44,835 bases of DNA from an uncultured Pelagibacteraceae bacterium (GCA_902607525.1 CACLKK010000004.1:1-44835); one strand, 5' to 3'. Counted from the stretch's first letter, positions 10,313 to 18,969 are shown. The notes: generated by a model from the letters alone, not told the origin. Translations and numbers: made by a program.

Positions 10313-11651
10313 AAAAAAATTAATTTTTTTTTTAATACTACTATCATTAAACAACTGTTCCTTTGATAACAAGACGGGCATATGGAGTGATAGTGAAAAG
10401 GAAAAAATAAGAATTTCTGAATTAGAGAAAAAACAAAAAGAGATAATTGATGTAGAAATAGTTTATTCCTCAGATAGTATTTTTAAAAATGAAAAAAAAT
10501 TAAGCAAAAGTATTATTTTATCTGAACCAAAGAATTACCAAGAATGGGGCATGACTAGCTTAAATTTAGAAAATTTTATTGGAAACATCTATTTATCTGG
10601 AATTGATAATGTTTTTTTAAAAAAAAAAATTGGTAAAGATAAATTTTCTGCACATAATGCAATGACACCTCTTTTAGTTTTTGACAATAATATTATTTTA
10701 TCTGATGACAAGGGTACAATTTTTAATATTACTAAAAGAGGAAAAGTAAACTGGAAAAAAAATGTATATAAAAAGGTGTATAAAAGAATACACAAAAGTT
10801 TAGTTTTTTCTATAAGTGAAAATAATATTTATGTAGCTGATAATATTGGTTTTATTTATTCTATTGATATATCTAATGGAAATGTTCTTTGGATAAAAAA
10901 TTATGCTGTTCCAATAAAATCTAATATGAAAATTTTTAATAATAAAATTTTTTTAATAGATCAAGACAATAAAATTTTATGTTTTAGTACAAAAGATGGT
11001 TCTTTAATTTGGGACTTTCTTTCAATTTCATCTTTTATAAAATCGCAAAATCTTCTTTCTTTGGCGGTGTCAAAGGATGGGCATTTATTTGCTATAACAT
11101 CATCAGCAGATGTATATAAAATTAAAGTTGATACGGGGCAAATTATTTGGTCAAGAAATTCTGCTGAGTCACTATATGCTGATTCTACAGATTTTTTTAA
11201 CTCATCGGAAATTGTATTAAATGATGATGATGTTATTTTTTCATCGAGTTTTACGATGTATTCATATGATTCAAATACAGGAATTACAAATTGGAAAAAT
11301 GATATTAATTCTGTAGCGACACCAATTGTAGATGGAGATAATATCTTCATTGTAACAAAAAATGGATATTTTGCTATTTTAAATAAAAATTCAGGAAAAA
11401 TAAATTCTTCAGTAAATATTTTAAAAGTTTTAAAAAGAAAGAAACGGCAAACTAAAGTTACAGGTTTTATTATGGGATCTGGTAAAATTTACTCTATAAC
11501 TTCTAATGGTTTCATAATAGTTAGTTCAGCAAATACAGGCAAAGTTGAGTATTTCAAAAAAATAGGTGAACAGAATATATCACCACCAATTATAAATAAT
11601 GGAGAATTATTTATTTTAATGAAAAGTTCGAAAATTATTGGATTAAATTAA
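10302..11651 (+). CDS. bamB: Outer membrane assembly lipoprotein BamB-like (PQQ-repeat protein)
   Basis: BamB is the beta-propeller lipoprotein of the complex that inserts beta-barrel proteins into the outer membrane. With the ATG at 10302 the product has 449 residues; the TTG at 10296 is a weaker alternative. A lipoprotein signal ends in LNNC with Cys19, though asparagine before the cysteine is atypical. PQQ-like repeat endings recur ('GNVLWIKNYA', 'GSLIWDFLS', 'GQIIWSRNSA', 'GITNWKNDI'), as expected of a multi-blade propeller. The upstream YfgM-like gene supports the identity. der (engA), often next in other genomes, is absent. Confidence 0.85.
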   Translation: MFNKKKLIFFLILLSLNNCSFDNKTGIWSDSEKEKIRISELEKKQKEIIDVEIVYSSDSIFKNEKKLSKSIILSEPKNYQEWGMTSLNLENFIGNIYLSGIDNVFLKKKIGKDKFSAHNAMTPLLVFDNNIILSDDKGTIFNITKRGKVNWKKNVYKKVYKRIHKSLVFSISENNIYVADNIGFIYSIDISNGNVLWIKNYAVPIKSNMKIFNNKIFLIDQDNKILCFSTKDGSLIWDFLSISSFIKSQNLLSLAVSKDGHLFAITSSADVYKIKVDTGQIIWSRNSAESLYADSTDFFNSSEIVLNDDDVIFSSSFTMYSYDSNTGITNWKNDINSVATPIVDGDNIFIVTKNGYFAILNKNSGKINSSVNILKVLKRKKRQTKVTGFIMGSGKIYSITSNGFIIVSSANTGKVEYFKKIGEQNISPPIINNGELFILMKSSKIIGLN

Positions 11652-12121
11652 TCGTGCAAACTAAATCTTTTTGCATAAAATGTTCTAAATAACCAATATA
11701 AAATTAATCCTATTGGACCTGTAAAATAAACGATAATTAAACTTATCCCTGTAAGTTTACGTGGGATGTTATATTTAAATGCATCTCTAGATATCCAGGA
11801 TGCAAGAAAAAGATTTAATGCTACAAAATGAATCCAAAAAACCAATAAAAAACTTTCAGTAGCAAAAATTGTATAAAGGTTATCAAGATTTAAATATAAT
11901 TTAAAAATATCAGATACTGGATCATCTAATAAAAATGCTTGGTATATAATGTATGCATACACAACTCCCAAAATAAGAGGCATAATTACAGAATTTACAA
12001 AAAACTGCGTAATTTTTGAGTTTGGAATAATAATAAGTAAAAGCCAAAAAGGTAGAACAGCAAAATTTACCCACAAATATATATTTTCAAAAGTTAAATA
12101 TTCTTCAAATTGAATTAGCAT
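11648..12121 (-). CDS. ABA4-like (DUF4281) integral membrane protein
   Basis: This 157-residue membrane protein has four predicted transmembrane segments (about 13-30, 40-60, 84-108 and 124-145). The block 'HFVALNLFLASWISRDA' followed by 'GPIGLILYWLFR' matches the ABA4-like family, named for the plant protein needed for neoxanthin formation. The bacterial role is not established. It is convergent with bamB (four-base overlap) and divergent from recX with 35 bases between starts. A link to carotenoid or retinal metabolism would be speculation from the family name only. Confidence 0.72.
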   Translation of the reverse strand: MLIQFEEYLTFENIYLWVNFAVLPFWLLLIIIPNSKITQFFVNSVIMPLILGVVYAYIIYQAFLLDDPVSDIFKLYLNLDNLYTIFATESFLLVFWIHFVALNLFLASWISRDAFKYNIPRKLTGISLIIVYFTGPIGLILYWLFRTFYAKRFSLHD

Positions 12122-12156
12122 AATAATATAAAATTATAATATAATATATTAAAATC

Positions 12157-12717
12157 ATGAATCCTATTAAAAATAAAAAAAATTTAGAAACAAAGATTGA
12201 GGAAATTAGAAATTTTGCTTATGTTTATATTGAAAAATATAGCCCTTCTAAACAACAGTTAAGAACATATTTATTTAAGAAGCTTATTAAAATACAACAA
12301 AAAACATCAAGCAAGAAAGAAATTTTCGACTTGATCGATTCAGTGATTAATTCATTGGTTGATCAAAAATTTTTAAATGACAAATATTATTCTGATGCTA
12401 AATCAAAAGCATTCTATAGAAAAGGTTATTCGTTAAATAAAATTAGATACAGTTTAATAAAAAAAGGGATAGATCAAAAATATATTCAAGATAGCATTTC
12501 TAAAATTAAAGAAAATGAATCTGATCCTGATTTTTTTTCAGCTATTAGGATTTGTAAAAAAAAAAGGATTGGTCCAAACAGAGAAGAAAATAATAGGTCT
12601 TTATTTTATAAAAAAGATATTGGAATATTAGCAAGATCTGGCTTTAGTTACGAAACATCGAAAAAAGTTTTGGATATTCCAAAAGAAGAATTTATCAAAT
12701 TTTGCAAAATGTTATAA
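12157..12717 (+). CDS. recX: Regulatory protein RecX
   Basis: RecX binds the RecA filament and limits recombinase activity. The 186-residue protein shows the three-helix repeat layout of the family: 'RNFAYVYIEKYSPSKQQLRTYL', then 'LVDQKFLNDKYYSDAKSKAFYRKGYSLNKI', then 'LIKKGIDQKYI'. The conserved core (aromatic-rich helix, 'L...KFLND', 'RKGYS') is recognisable despite lysine-rich drift. It is separate from recA, about 10 kb away, and stands alone. An A+T-rich tail follows its stop. Confidence 0.8.
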   Translation: MNPIKNKKNLETKIEEIRNFAYVYIEKYSPSKQQLRTYLFKKLIKIQQKTSSKKEIFDLIDSVINSLVDQKFLNDKYYSDAKSKAFYRKGYSLNKIRYSLIKKGIDQKYIQDSISKIKENESDPDFFSAIRICKKKRIGPNREENNRSLFYKKDIGILARSGFSYETSKKVLDIPKEEFIKFCKML

Positions 12718-12731
12718 TAAATTCATTTTTT

Positions 12732-12860
12732 TTATTTTTTTTTATTATTTTTTGATAAATAATAATCTAATTGATTTTTTAATTTTCTTTTAACGTATAA
12801 AAAAAATAAAATCCCAAAAACTGCAACTGAAAAAACAATAATTAGTATTGTTTTAAGCAT
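12732..12860 (-). CDS. Putative 42-residue single-pass membrane protein
   Basis: A short open frame starts at ATG 12860 and encodes 42 residues: M-L-K then a hydrophobic helix (about 4-22) followed by a basic, asparagine/lysine-rich tail ending KNNKKK. It lies 34 bases downstream of the small lipoprotein gene on the same strand, so the two could share a transcript. There is no clear Shine-Dalgarno site. Supporting points are the coherent one-helix topology with positive-inside tail and an otherwise unexplained gap; chance is possible in such A+T-rich DNA. Confidence 0.38.
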   Translation of the reverse strand: MLKTILIIVFSVAVFGILFFLYVKRKLKNQLDYYLSKNNKKK

Positions 12861-12894
12861 TTTAAATAATTATTGATAATAGATGAATTGTTTT

Positions 12895-13161
12895 TTAGGG
12901 AGAAGTAGTTTTGTTTTCTAAATTTTTCGGTAGATATGTTGATTGTAGTACTTCTTTTGTTATTGAATCATAAGCATGCTGTCCAATCGTTTTTCCTGTA
13001 CTTTTTTTAACCATGTAACTGGCTCCAGTTGTTACACCAGATTGTATAATTGATGCCGTGCTAAATCCCGATGCCGCTGGTCCTATTAAAGCCATAGGCG
13101 CCATAAAACATCCAGATAACATTACTCCAAGCGTTGCTATTATGAGCAATCTTTTAATCAT
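12895..13161 (-). CDS. Small putative lipoprotein of unknown function
   Basis: This is an 88-residue protein with a clear lipoprotein signal (basic MIKR, hydrophobic core, lipobox LSGC with Cys18). A glycine/alanine/serine-rich segment 'GPAASGFSTASI' and a short soluble tail containing 'SYMVKKSTGKTIGQHAYD' follow. A strong ribosome site, GAGGGG, lies five bases upstream of the ATG, which is unusual in this window and supports the start. I do not recognise a functional family. It stands between recX (convergent) and cysQ (same strand, 100 bases upstream). Confidence 0.8.
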   Translation of the reverse strand: MIKRLLIIATLGVMLSGCFMAPMALIGPAASGFSTASIIQSGVTTGASYMVKKSTGKTIGQHAYDSITKEVLQSTYLPKNLENKTTSP

Positions 13162-13262
13162 CGAATCCCCTCGTTTTTTTATTAAGTCTATATATCTTTT
13201 AATGTTAGATAAAGAATTATTAATGTGTGTAATAAATTAATAATACAACTTAGAGTAGAAAG

Positions 13263-14039
13263 TTAATTATTTAATTTTTGTGATCTTTTAGCAATAATTG
13301 GCAAATTTTTATAATTTTCTTTACCATAAAAAAACTCTTTTTCATCAAATGAAGTCATGGATCCGCCTGCATGGAATAATATTGCATGGCCTGCTGCAAT
13401 ATCCCATTCAAAAGCCCTGGCATTAGCAGCATAAATATCGGCTTCACCAGAGGCTATAATACAAAACTTTAGAGAGCTTGACATTTTAATGGTTTTCGAA
13501 ACTTGGTTTTCTTTGTAAATCTTCCAAACTTCTTCTGGAGTTTTTCCCGAGTTTTCTAATCCAATTATTTCGTTTTTATTTTTTTTTTCACAAGTTAATT
13601 TTACTGTTTTTCCACTATTAATTTCAAAAGCAAGATTTTTTCCATAAGAATAGAATAATCTATCTTTTGCAGGCGCATATATAATGCCAATGGAAGGTTT
13701 AAAATCAACTATTAAAGCTGCATTTATAGTATATTCATCTCTTTTCTTTATATAGTCCTTGGTTCCATCTATTGGATCAATTAACCAAAAAGTATTGCTC
13801 TCATTTTTAATATTTAGATCAACCGTCTCTTCAGAAATGATAGGTATATCAAGAGTTAATTTTTTAATTTTTTCTCTTAATATTTTATCTACAGCTAAAT
13901 CTCCATCAGTTACAGGCGATTTGTCAGCTTTAATTGTGATTTTAACTCCCTTCTTACTTATTTCTTTAGCAATTTTGCCTGCTTCTAAAAAAGGGTCTAT
14001 TAGATCTTCTGTTATTTTTTTTAAATTCAAATTAATCAA
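13263..14039 (-). CDS. cysQ: 3'(2'),5'-bisphosphate nucleotidase CysQ
   Basis: CysQ hydrolyses 3'-phosphoadenosine 5'-phosphate (PAP), the by-product of PAPS use, to AMP. It belongs to the inositol-monophosphatase fold. The metal-binding motifs are present: 'DGDLAVD', 'PIISEET' and 'DPIDGTKDY', then 'EWDIAAGHAIL' near the C-terminus. At 258 residues it is the usual length. No ATG precedes the conserved region; the start is TTG at 14039, overlapping the stop of the upstream DUF3553 gene by 8 bases, which implies coupled translation. An inositol-phosphatase relative with other substrates remains possible. Confidence 0.88.
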   Translation of the reverse strand: MINLNLKKITEDLIDPFLEAGKIAKEISKKGVKITIKADKSPVTDGDLAVDKILREKIKKLTLDIPIISEETVDLNIKNESNTFWLIDPIDGTKDYIKKRDEYTINAALIVDFKPSIGIIYAPAKDRLFYSYGKNLAFEINSGKTVKLTCEKKNKNEIIGLENSGKTPEEVWKIYKENQVSKTIKMSSSLKFCIIASGEADIYAANARAFEWDIAAGHAILFHAGGSMTSFDEKEFFYGKENYKNLPIIAKRSQKLNN

Positions 14040-14208
14040 TTTTTTTAATTCTTTCTAAAAGAACTTCCTTACTATTTATAACCTTCTTTCCTACATTTTC
14101 AAAATTTACTGTTACCTTATTTTTAATAATTGACTGGATTTGTCCCATTCCCCAATCCTTATTTTTGGGGTTAATTACAAAATCACCAGGTTCATAATTC
14201 AAAAACAT
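14032..14208 (-). CDS. DUF3553 family protein, 58 residues
   Basis: A short gene encodes a 58-residue protein with the pattern of DUF3553: 'YEPGDFVINP' then 'DWGMGQIQSII' then 'KVTVNFENVGKKVI'. This is a small SH3-like/KOW-like beta-rich fold reminiscent of the UvrD/PcrA C-terminal RNA-polymerase-binding module; that resemblance is from memory of the family. The ATG at 14208 is the only sensible start. It overlaps the TTG start of cysQ by 8 bases on the same strand and is divergent from mnmA with 46 bases between starts. Confidence 0.78.
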   Translation of the reverse strand: MFLNYEPGDFVINPKNKDWGMGQIQSIIKNKVTVNFENVGKKVINSKEVLLERIKKID

Positions 14209-14254
14209 TTGTGGAAAATTTGCATTTTATATAATAAAACAATTACATTAATTT

Positions 14255-15403
14255 ATGAACATCTCAGTACAAAAAATTAACTCTTTGGGCATAGAAAAGC
14301 AACCTAAAGATACAAAAGTAGTAGTGGCAATGTCAGGTGGTGTAGATTCATCTACTGTGGCAGGCTTAATGAAAAAAGAAGGATATGAAGTAATTGGGGT
14401 TACTCTTAAACTCTATGATGATACTAAAAAATCAAAGGAAAGCAGACAATGCTGTGCTGGTCAAGATATATTAGACGCTAAAAGAGTTTCGCAACAATTA
14501 AATATTCAACATAGAATTTTATATTATCAAAAAAATTTTAAGAGAGATGTTATTGAATCTTTTATTGATAGTTATGTTGCAGGAGAAACACCAATACCAT
14601 GTGTACAGTGTAATCAAACCGTTAAATTCAGAGATTTATATGATTACGCCAAGGAATTAAAAGCTGATGCTTTAATAACAGGACACTATGTTAGTAGAAT
14701 TCAAAAAAATGGTAAAGCTGAACTATATAGAGCTGCAGATTTAAAAAGAGATCAAAGTTATTTTCTTTTCGCAACAACTCAAAAACAGCTAGATTTTTTA
14801 AGGTTTCCTTTAGGAAAAATGGATAAAAATGAAACACGTAAAGTTGCTTTACAACTTAATTTAAATGTTGCTGATAAACCAGATAGTCAAGATATATGTT
14901 TTGTTCCAGGTGGTAATTATGCTGCAGTAATTAAAAAATATAGGCCAAAATCTTTTAAAACTGGTGATATTTTAAATATTAATGGAGATGTAATAGGAAA
15001 ACACGAGGGTATAATCAATTATACAGTTGGTCAAAGAAAAGGAATTAAAGTCCCTCATAGCGAACCTCTTTATGTCGTGGATATTGATGCGGTACAAAAT
15101 AAAGTTGTAGTGGGAACAAGAGAGGCTTTATCTATTAAAAAAATATATCTAAAAGATTTAAATTTACTAAGTGATGTAGAAAAATATAACGAAAATTTAT
15201 TTATAAAAGTAAGATCTACTGGAAAATTAATTAAAGCAAAAATAAAATTAGAAAATACTCAAGCAGAAGTAGTTTTAGAAGAAAATGAATTAGGAATATC
15301 ACCGGGACAAGCATGTGTTTTTTATTCAAAAGATAGAATTGGGGATAAAGTTTTAGGTGGAGGCTGGATAACCAAAACATCCAACAAATATTTATCCACA
15401 TGA
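14255..15403 (+). CDS. mnmA: tRNA-specific 2-thiouridylase MnmA
   Basis: MnmA thiolates U34 of tRNA-Glu, -Gln and -Lys, activating the base with ATP. The PP-loop motif 'SGGVDSS' is near residue 28. The two catalytic cysteines sit in 'CVQCNQ' (about 121) and '[10 protein letters not shown]' (about 217), and 'NYTVGQRKG' is conserved. The 382-residue length is normal. An N-terminal stretch of about 20 residues precedes the conserved core, and a downstream start is possible. The structured RNA candidate begins about 80 bases after the stop. Confidence 0.97.
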   Translation: MNISVQKINSLGIEKQPKDTKVVVAMSGGVDSSTVAGLMKKEGYEVIGVTLKLYDDTKKSKESRQCCAGQDILDAKRVSQQLNIQHRILYYQKNFKRDVIESFIDSYVAGETPIPCVQCNQTVKFRDLYDYAKELKADALITGHYVSRIQKNGKAELYRAADLKRDQSYFLFATTQKQLDFLRFPLGKMDKNETRKVALQLNLNVADKPDSQDICFVPGGNYAAVIKKYRPKSFKTGDILNINGDVIGKHEGIINYTVGQRKGIKVPHSEPLYVVDIDAVQNKVVVGTREALSIKKIYLKDLNLLSDVEKYNENLFIKVRSTGKLIKAKIKLENTQAEVVLEENELGISPGQACVFYSKDRIGDKVLGGGWITKTSNKYLST

Positions 15404-15479
15404 TCAACAGGCAATTTCTTTAAATTAATTTTATCAACTAATTAGTGATTTAAATTTTTTGTTCACTATGATTAAATGA

Positions 15480-15668
15480 TAAGTGACTTAAGAGGCAACT
15501 CTTAACTGGCCAGGTAAGGAAAGACCGAGAGGTTCAAGCTCACCGGGCAGAAAACCCTGCAGAGTAGCGCTTAACATAGTAGGGTGGCGGGTTCGACGGT
15601 AGCGCATACAACGGCGAACCAAAAATTAAAAGTTCTAGCATGAAAGTGTTAGAACTTTTGGTTTTTTA
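15480..15668 (+). ncRNA. Structured non-coding RNA candidate of unassigned family
   Basis: Between mnmA and the next gene is about 185 bases of markedly higher G+C than its surroundings with no coding frame. It opens with a perfect 7-bp hairpin closed by a GCAA tetraloop (15488-15505). Further possible helices are GCAG/CTGC around 15547-15560 and GGTTCG (15590-15595) with CGAACC (15615-15620). The heptamer GTAGCGC occurs twice. It ends in a strong intrinsic terminator. I could not match it to the conserved motifs I know for RNase P RNA, SRP RNA, 6S, tmRNA or common riboswitches. The boundaries are estimates. Confidence 0.6.
15628..15667 (+). terminator. Strong intrinsic terminator ending the RNA candidate
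   Basis: A 13-bp stem (arms 15628-15640 and 15647-15659, one G-T pair) with loop TGAAAG is followed by GG and six T residues. The T tract overlaps the last codons of the convergent membrane-protein gene. The arms also carry A-runs on the other side, so it could act on the opposite strand as well. Confidence 0.85.
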
Positions 15669-16370
15669 GGGCCTTTTTTTCCAAAATAAAAAAGTTAATA
15701 GATAAAAAAGAACTATCCCAACAAAATAATTCCATTCCAAAGCATGTTTAAAATGAGTGTTTCCGGATGAAGTTAAAATAGGCAATGAGGCCAAAGCAAC
15801 AATAATTAATAAAGAGACTAAAATTATTTTTAAAATAAGTACTTTATTATTTATTATTTCAGAAATTTTATTTTTAATTTTAAATAAGGAAATTACTAAT
15901 AAAGTTTGAGCAACAATTTCAAATATAATAAATCCGAGAAGTACAAACCTTCTGAAAAGTTTATATAAATCATACTCAAAATTGATACCTAAAAAAATTG
16001 AATGCGCAATTAAAAATATAGCAGACAAAACACCAAAAGTTAAAAAACCTTTATTTTTTTCGGATTCATTATTAATTTTTTTTATTACAGTATTATTTGC
16101 ATACCAGTATTTTATTAAAAGAATAGCGGTAATTATCATAACAGGTTTAAATAAAAGGTAGGCAGGGTATGTTCTTGCTGTTCTGCTTATTGATACAGAT
16201 CCATCAACATAAGGTATGGTAAATCCAGTTCTACCTATTTGATCTACAACAAATATTGTATTTTCAAAAAGATGATAATTAACTGAAATAAATAAGCACA
16301 AATTTAAAACCGTTATAGGCAGTATAAAAATCCAGATACTTATCTTTCTTATTTTACTTATTTTTTCCAC
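15666..16370 (-). CDS. Six-helix integral membrane protein, unknown function
   Basis: The 234-residue product has about six transmembrane helices (roughly 9-29, 70-87, 104-122, 138-162, 175-197, 211-229). The layout, with a polar first loop and a C-terminal 'HALEWNYFVGIVLFYLLTF', is loosely like the Frag1/DRAM/Sfk1 membrane family, but this is weak. The start is GTG at 16370. Ten bases upstream ends the 27-residue basic peptide gene, and the two probably share a message. Its 3' end runs into the terminator of the convergent RNA candidate. Confidence 0.6.
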   Translation of the reverse strand: MEKISKIRKISIWIFILPITVLNLCLFISVNYHLFENTIFVVDQIGRTGFTIPYVDGSVSISRTARTYPAYLLFKPVMIITAILLIKYWYANNTVIKKINNESEKNKGFLTFGVLSAIFLIAHSIFLGINFEYDLYKLFRRFVLLGFIIFEIVAQTLLVISLFKIKNKISEIINNKVLILKIILVSLLIIVALASLPILTSSGNTHFKHALEWNYFVGIVLFYLLTFLFWKKRP

Positions 16371-16380
16371 TTATTAACTT

Positions 16381-16464
16381 TTATTTTCTTTTGTTTCTTT
16401 TACGAGCTCTTCTTTTTTTAGAGCCCATTTTTCTACGGCCTCTATGTTTTTTTGGATATCCCAT
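16381..16464 (-). CDS. 27-residue highly basic peptide (possible ribosome- or RNA-associated protein)
   Basis: An ATG at 16464 opens a 27-codon frame in which 16 of 27 residues are lysine or arginine, beginning MGYPKKHRGRR and ending RKRNKRK. A good Shine-Dalgarno site (TAGGAGA, 16471-16477) lies six bases upstream; few genes here have one this good. Composition resembles the tiny basic proteins bound to ribosomes (bTHX or AURKAIP1/mS38-like tails), but no family is assigned. A membrane-protein gene starts (GTG) 10 bases downstream. Coding status is supported by the ribosome site, the composition and the otherwise empty gap. Confidence 0.6.
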   Translation of the reverse strand: MGYPKKHRGRRKMGSKKRRARKRNKRK

Positions 16465-16543
16465 ATAAATTCTCCTATTAAATTAATTTAATTGATTTTA
16501 TTCAGTGGATATAGCATTCTCCTATTTTGTTATCAAATATTTT

Positions 16544-17722
16544 ATGCCAAAATCAGTTAAAACATATTTAAAAACTGCTGCTAAAGATTATAGATCGAGG
16601 TCAGTTAACCCACCTGTAGTACGCGCATCTACAATTTTATTTAAAACAATGCAGGAGTTAAGAAAACACCAAAAAGATATAGCAAAAAAAAAGGACGTTG
16701 AATTTTGGGATTACGGAAGACAAGGAACACAAACTACAGTTCAATTACAAAAATTACTTAGAGGATTGGAAGAAGCCTATCAAGTATTTTTAACCCCAAC
16801 AGGTTTTGCAGCAGTTGCTTTATCAATAATGAGTATATGTAGACCAGGAGATGAAATATTAATTTCTGATGGAGTTTACAGACCAACACAAAAAATTACA
16901 GATGATTTGCTTAAAGAATTCAAAATAAAAGCTGTTTGGTATAATCCAAATAATTTTGAAGATTTTAAAAAAAAAATAACAAGAAGAACAAAACTTATTT
17001 ATGTTGAGAATCCTGGAAGTAATACTTTTGAAATGAATGATTTGGGAAAAATAGTTTCTTTGGCAAAAAGTAAAAATATATTTACAGCGATTGATAATAC
17101 TTGGGCAACAGCATATTTTTTTAAACCTTTAAAATTAGGTTTTGATATATCAATTACATCTGCAACTAAATATTATTCTGGACATTCTGATGTTATGGCT
17201 GGAACTGTTGCTGTTAATAAAAATGCTTATGATAAAGTTTGGTGGTACAACCACGTGTCAGGTTACAGATTGTCAGCTGATGATGCTTATTTAGTTATAA
17301 GAGGTTTAAGGACTTTAGATATAAGATTAGAAAAACATCAAGAAAATGCAAAAAAAATTATTAATTTTTTAAAAAATCATAAAAAAATATATAAAATATT
17401 ATATCCTTACAAAACCTCATCAAGGGAATTTAAACTATTAAAAAAATATTATTCAGGAGCTTCTGGTTTATTAAGTGTAATAATAAAAAGTAAAAGTAAA
17501 AATTCAGTATACAAATTTGTTAATTCATTAGAACTATTCGGTATTGGCTATAGCTGGGGTGGCTTTGAAAGCCTCGCTGTTTATACTGACCCAGTAGAAT
17601 TAGGAGTAAGGCGCTACTTTAAATTGGAAAAAAATGAGCATCTGGTTCGTTTACATATCGGTCTTGAAGATCCAAAAGATTTAATTGAAGATTTAAAAAA
17701 GTCTTTAAAATTCATCAAATGA
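16544..17722 (+). CDS. metC: Cystathionine beta-lyase (Cys/Met metabolism PLP enzyme)
   Basis: This PLP-dependent trans-sulfuration enzyme is most likely cystathionine beta-lyase, giving homocysteine, pyruvate and ammonia. With the ATG at 16544 it has 392 residues; a GTG at 16505 would add 13 residues without family support. The PLP lysine lies in 'SATKYYSGHSDVMAG'. 'DYGRQGTQT' near the N-terminus and the C-terminal 'SWGGFESLA' and 'RLHIGLED' fit the MetC branch better than the gamma-synthase branch. Its stop overlaps the MFS gene start in an ATGA. A related lyase specificity cannot be excluded. Confidence 0.85.
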   Translation: MPKSVKTYLKTAAKDYRSRSVNPPVVRASTILFKTMQELRKHQKDIAKKKDVEFWDYGRQGTQTTVQLQKLLRGLEEAYQVFLTPTGFAAVALSIMSICRPGDEILISDGVYRPTQKITDDLLKEFKIKAVWYNPNNFEDFKKKITRRTKLIYVENPGSNTFEMNDLGKIVSLAKSKNIFTAIDNTWATAYFFKPLKLGFDISITSATKYYSGHSDVMAGTVAVNKNAYDKVWWYNHVSGYRLSADDAYLVIRGLRTLDIRLEKHQENAKKIINFLKNHKKIYKILYPYKTSSREFKLLKKYYSGASGLLSVIIKSKSKNSVYKFVNSLELFGIGYSWGGFESLAVYTDPVELGVRRYFKLEKNEHLVRLHIGLEDPKDLIEDLKKSLKFIK

Positions 17723-18948
17723 TTAAAGAAAAGTTTTTTCCAAGTAACACAGCTCTTTTTACACTTATTTCAGCATGTCTAATAGTTGCGGTATTTATGG
17801 GACTCCGTATGGTCTTTGGATTATTTACGGATTTTTTTGTTGAAGACTTACAGTGTACAGTTACTGAGTTTGGGTTGGCAATCGGTTTACAAATGTTGAT
17901 GTGGGGTATGTTCGCACCAATCTTTGGAGCGTTAGCAGACAAAATTGGAAGTGCAAAAGTAACAATAATCGCAGCTGGTTTTGTAGGACTAGGAATTTAT
18001 TTGCTTTATTCAGGACCAAATACAGGAATATTTTTTCAAATTAACCTTGGTTTATTAATTGGAATTGGTTTAGGTGGAACGGCAATAAGTGTTCAGATTG
18101 GAGCGGTAGGAAAACATTTCCCAAATAAAACTAGAGGTATGGCTATAGGAATTGTAGTCGCTATGGCATCTATAGGTTATTTTTTTTCTCCTATATACAC
18201 AAAATTTGCTTTATCCACTTTTGGCTGGGAAAAAACACTAAACACATATTTGTACTTTGTTTTATTTGGAATAATTGCAGCAATGTTTCTACGCGAAGTT
18301 AAGAAAGAAAAGAATATAAATAACAACAGTCAAACAGATAATCAAACACTTGTAGAAGCTTTAAAAGAAGCATTGAACCACAAAGGCTTTATACTTTTAA
18401 CACTTGGTTTTTTTGTATGCGGCTTTAATATAACTTTAGTTTCAGCACACATACCTATGTACATTCAAGAACGTGGCTTTGAAATATGGACTGCTGCTGC
18501 GATATTATCTTTGATAGGTCTTTTTAATGTTTTTGGAACATTAACATTTGGTTATTTATCAGGAAAGTATAGTAAAAAAATATTATTAAGCATTTTATAT
18601 TTTGCACGTGGAATTGTACTAATTTTGTTTCTAATTCTTCCTACATCAACCTACGTAGCAATAGGTTTTGGAGTGCTCTATGGATTTCTTTGGTTAGCAA
18701 CTATTCCACCAACAAATGGTGTTATTTCTCAAATTTTTGGAACAAAATATTTAGCAACTTTATATGGAATAGTTTTCTTTAGTCATCAAATTGGATCTTT
18801 TTTAGGTGCTTATTTAGGTGGATATTTTTATGATCAATATGGATCATTTGATTATGCTTGGTATCTATCAATAGTACTTTCCTTTTTTGCAGCATTAGTA
18901 CATTTGCCAATAGATGAGAGACCACTACCTAGACTTGCTACAGTATAA
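17719..18948 (+). CDS. MFS transporter, monocarboxylate/oxalate-formate antiporter type
   Basis: This is a 409-residue major facilitator with about 12 transmembrane helices. The loop 2-3 signature appears as 'GALADKIGSAKV'. The general look, with a first helix containing 'GLRMVFGLFTDFF' and a later 'GVVLILF...PP.NGV' section, is that of the MFS carboxylate/oxalate-formate antiporter subgroup. The substrate is unknown. It is translationally coupled to the cystathionine lyase by a four-base ATGA overlap, hinting at export or import of a sulfur-amino-acid by-product, but that is inference. Confidence 0.8.
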   Translation: MIKEKFFPSNTALFTLISACLIVAVFMGLRMVFGLFTDFFVEDLQCTVTEFGLAIGLQMLMWGMFAPIFGALADKIGSAKVTIIAAGFVGLGIYLLYSGPNTGIFFQINLGLLIGIGLGGTAISVQIGAVGKHFPNKTRGMAIGIVVAMASIGYFFSPIYTKFALSTFGWEKTLNTYLYFVLFGIIAAMFLREVKKEKNINNNSQTDNQTLVEALKEALNHKGFILLTLGFFVCGFNITLVSAHIPMYIQERGFEIWTAAAILSLIGLFNVFGTLTFGYLSGKYSKKILLSILYFARGIVLILFLILPTSTYVAIGFGVLYGFLWLATIPPTNGVISQIFGTKYLATLYGIVFFSHQIGSFLGAYLGGYFYDQYGSFDYAWYLSIVLSFFAALVHLPIDERPLPRLATV

Positions 18949-18969
18949 AAACTAAAGTATATAAATTTT

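Noticed and set aside
10961-11350. 129-codon frame on the minus strand within bamB
   Set aside because: It is antisense to the PQQ-repeat gene, has no ribosome site and no recognisable domain.
15587-15620. tRNA or tmRNA-like T-loop (GGGTTCGAC) in the RNA candidate
   Set aside because: The flanking bases do not form a T-stem or acceptor stem, there is no CCA end and no tag reading frame nearby.
16505-16543. GTG-initiated 13-residue extension of the cystathionine lyase
   Set aside because: The extra residues are hydrophobic and not part of the family; the ATG at 16544 gives the normal N-terminus.
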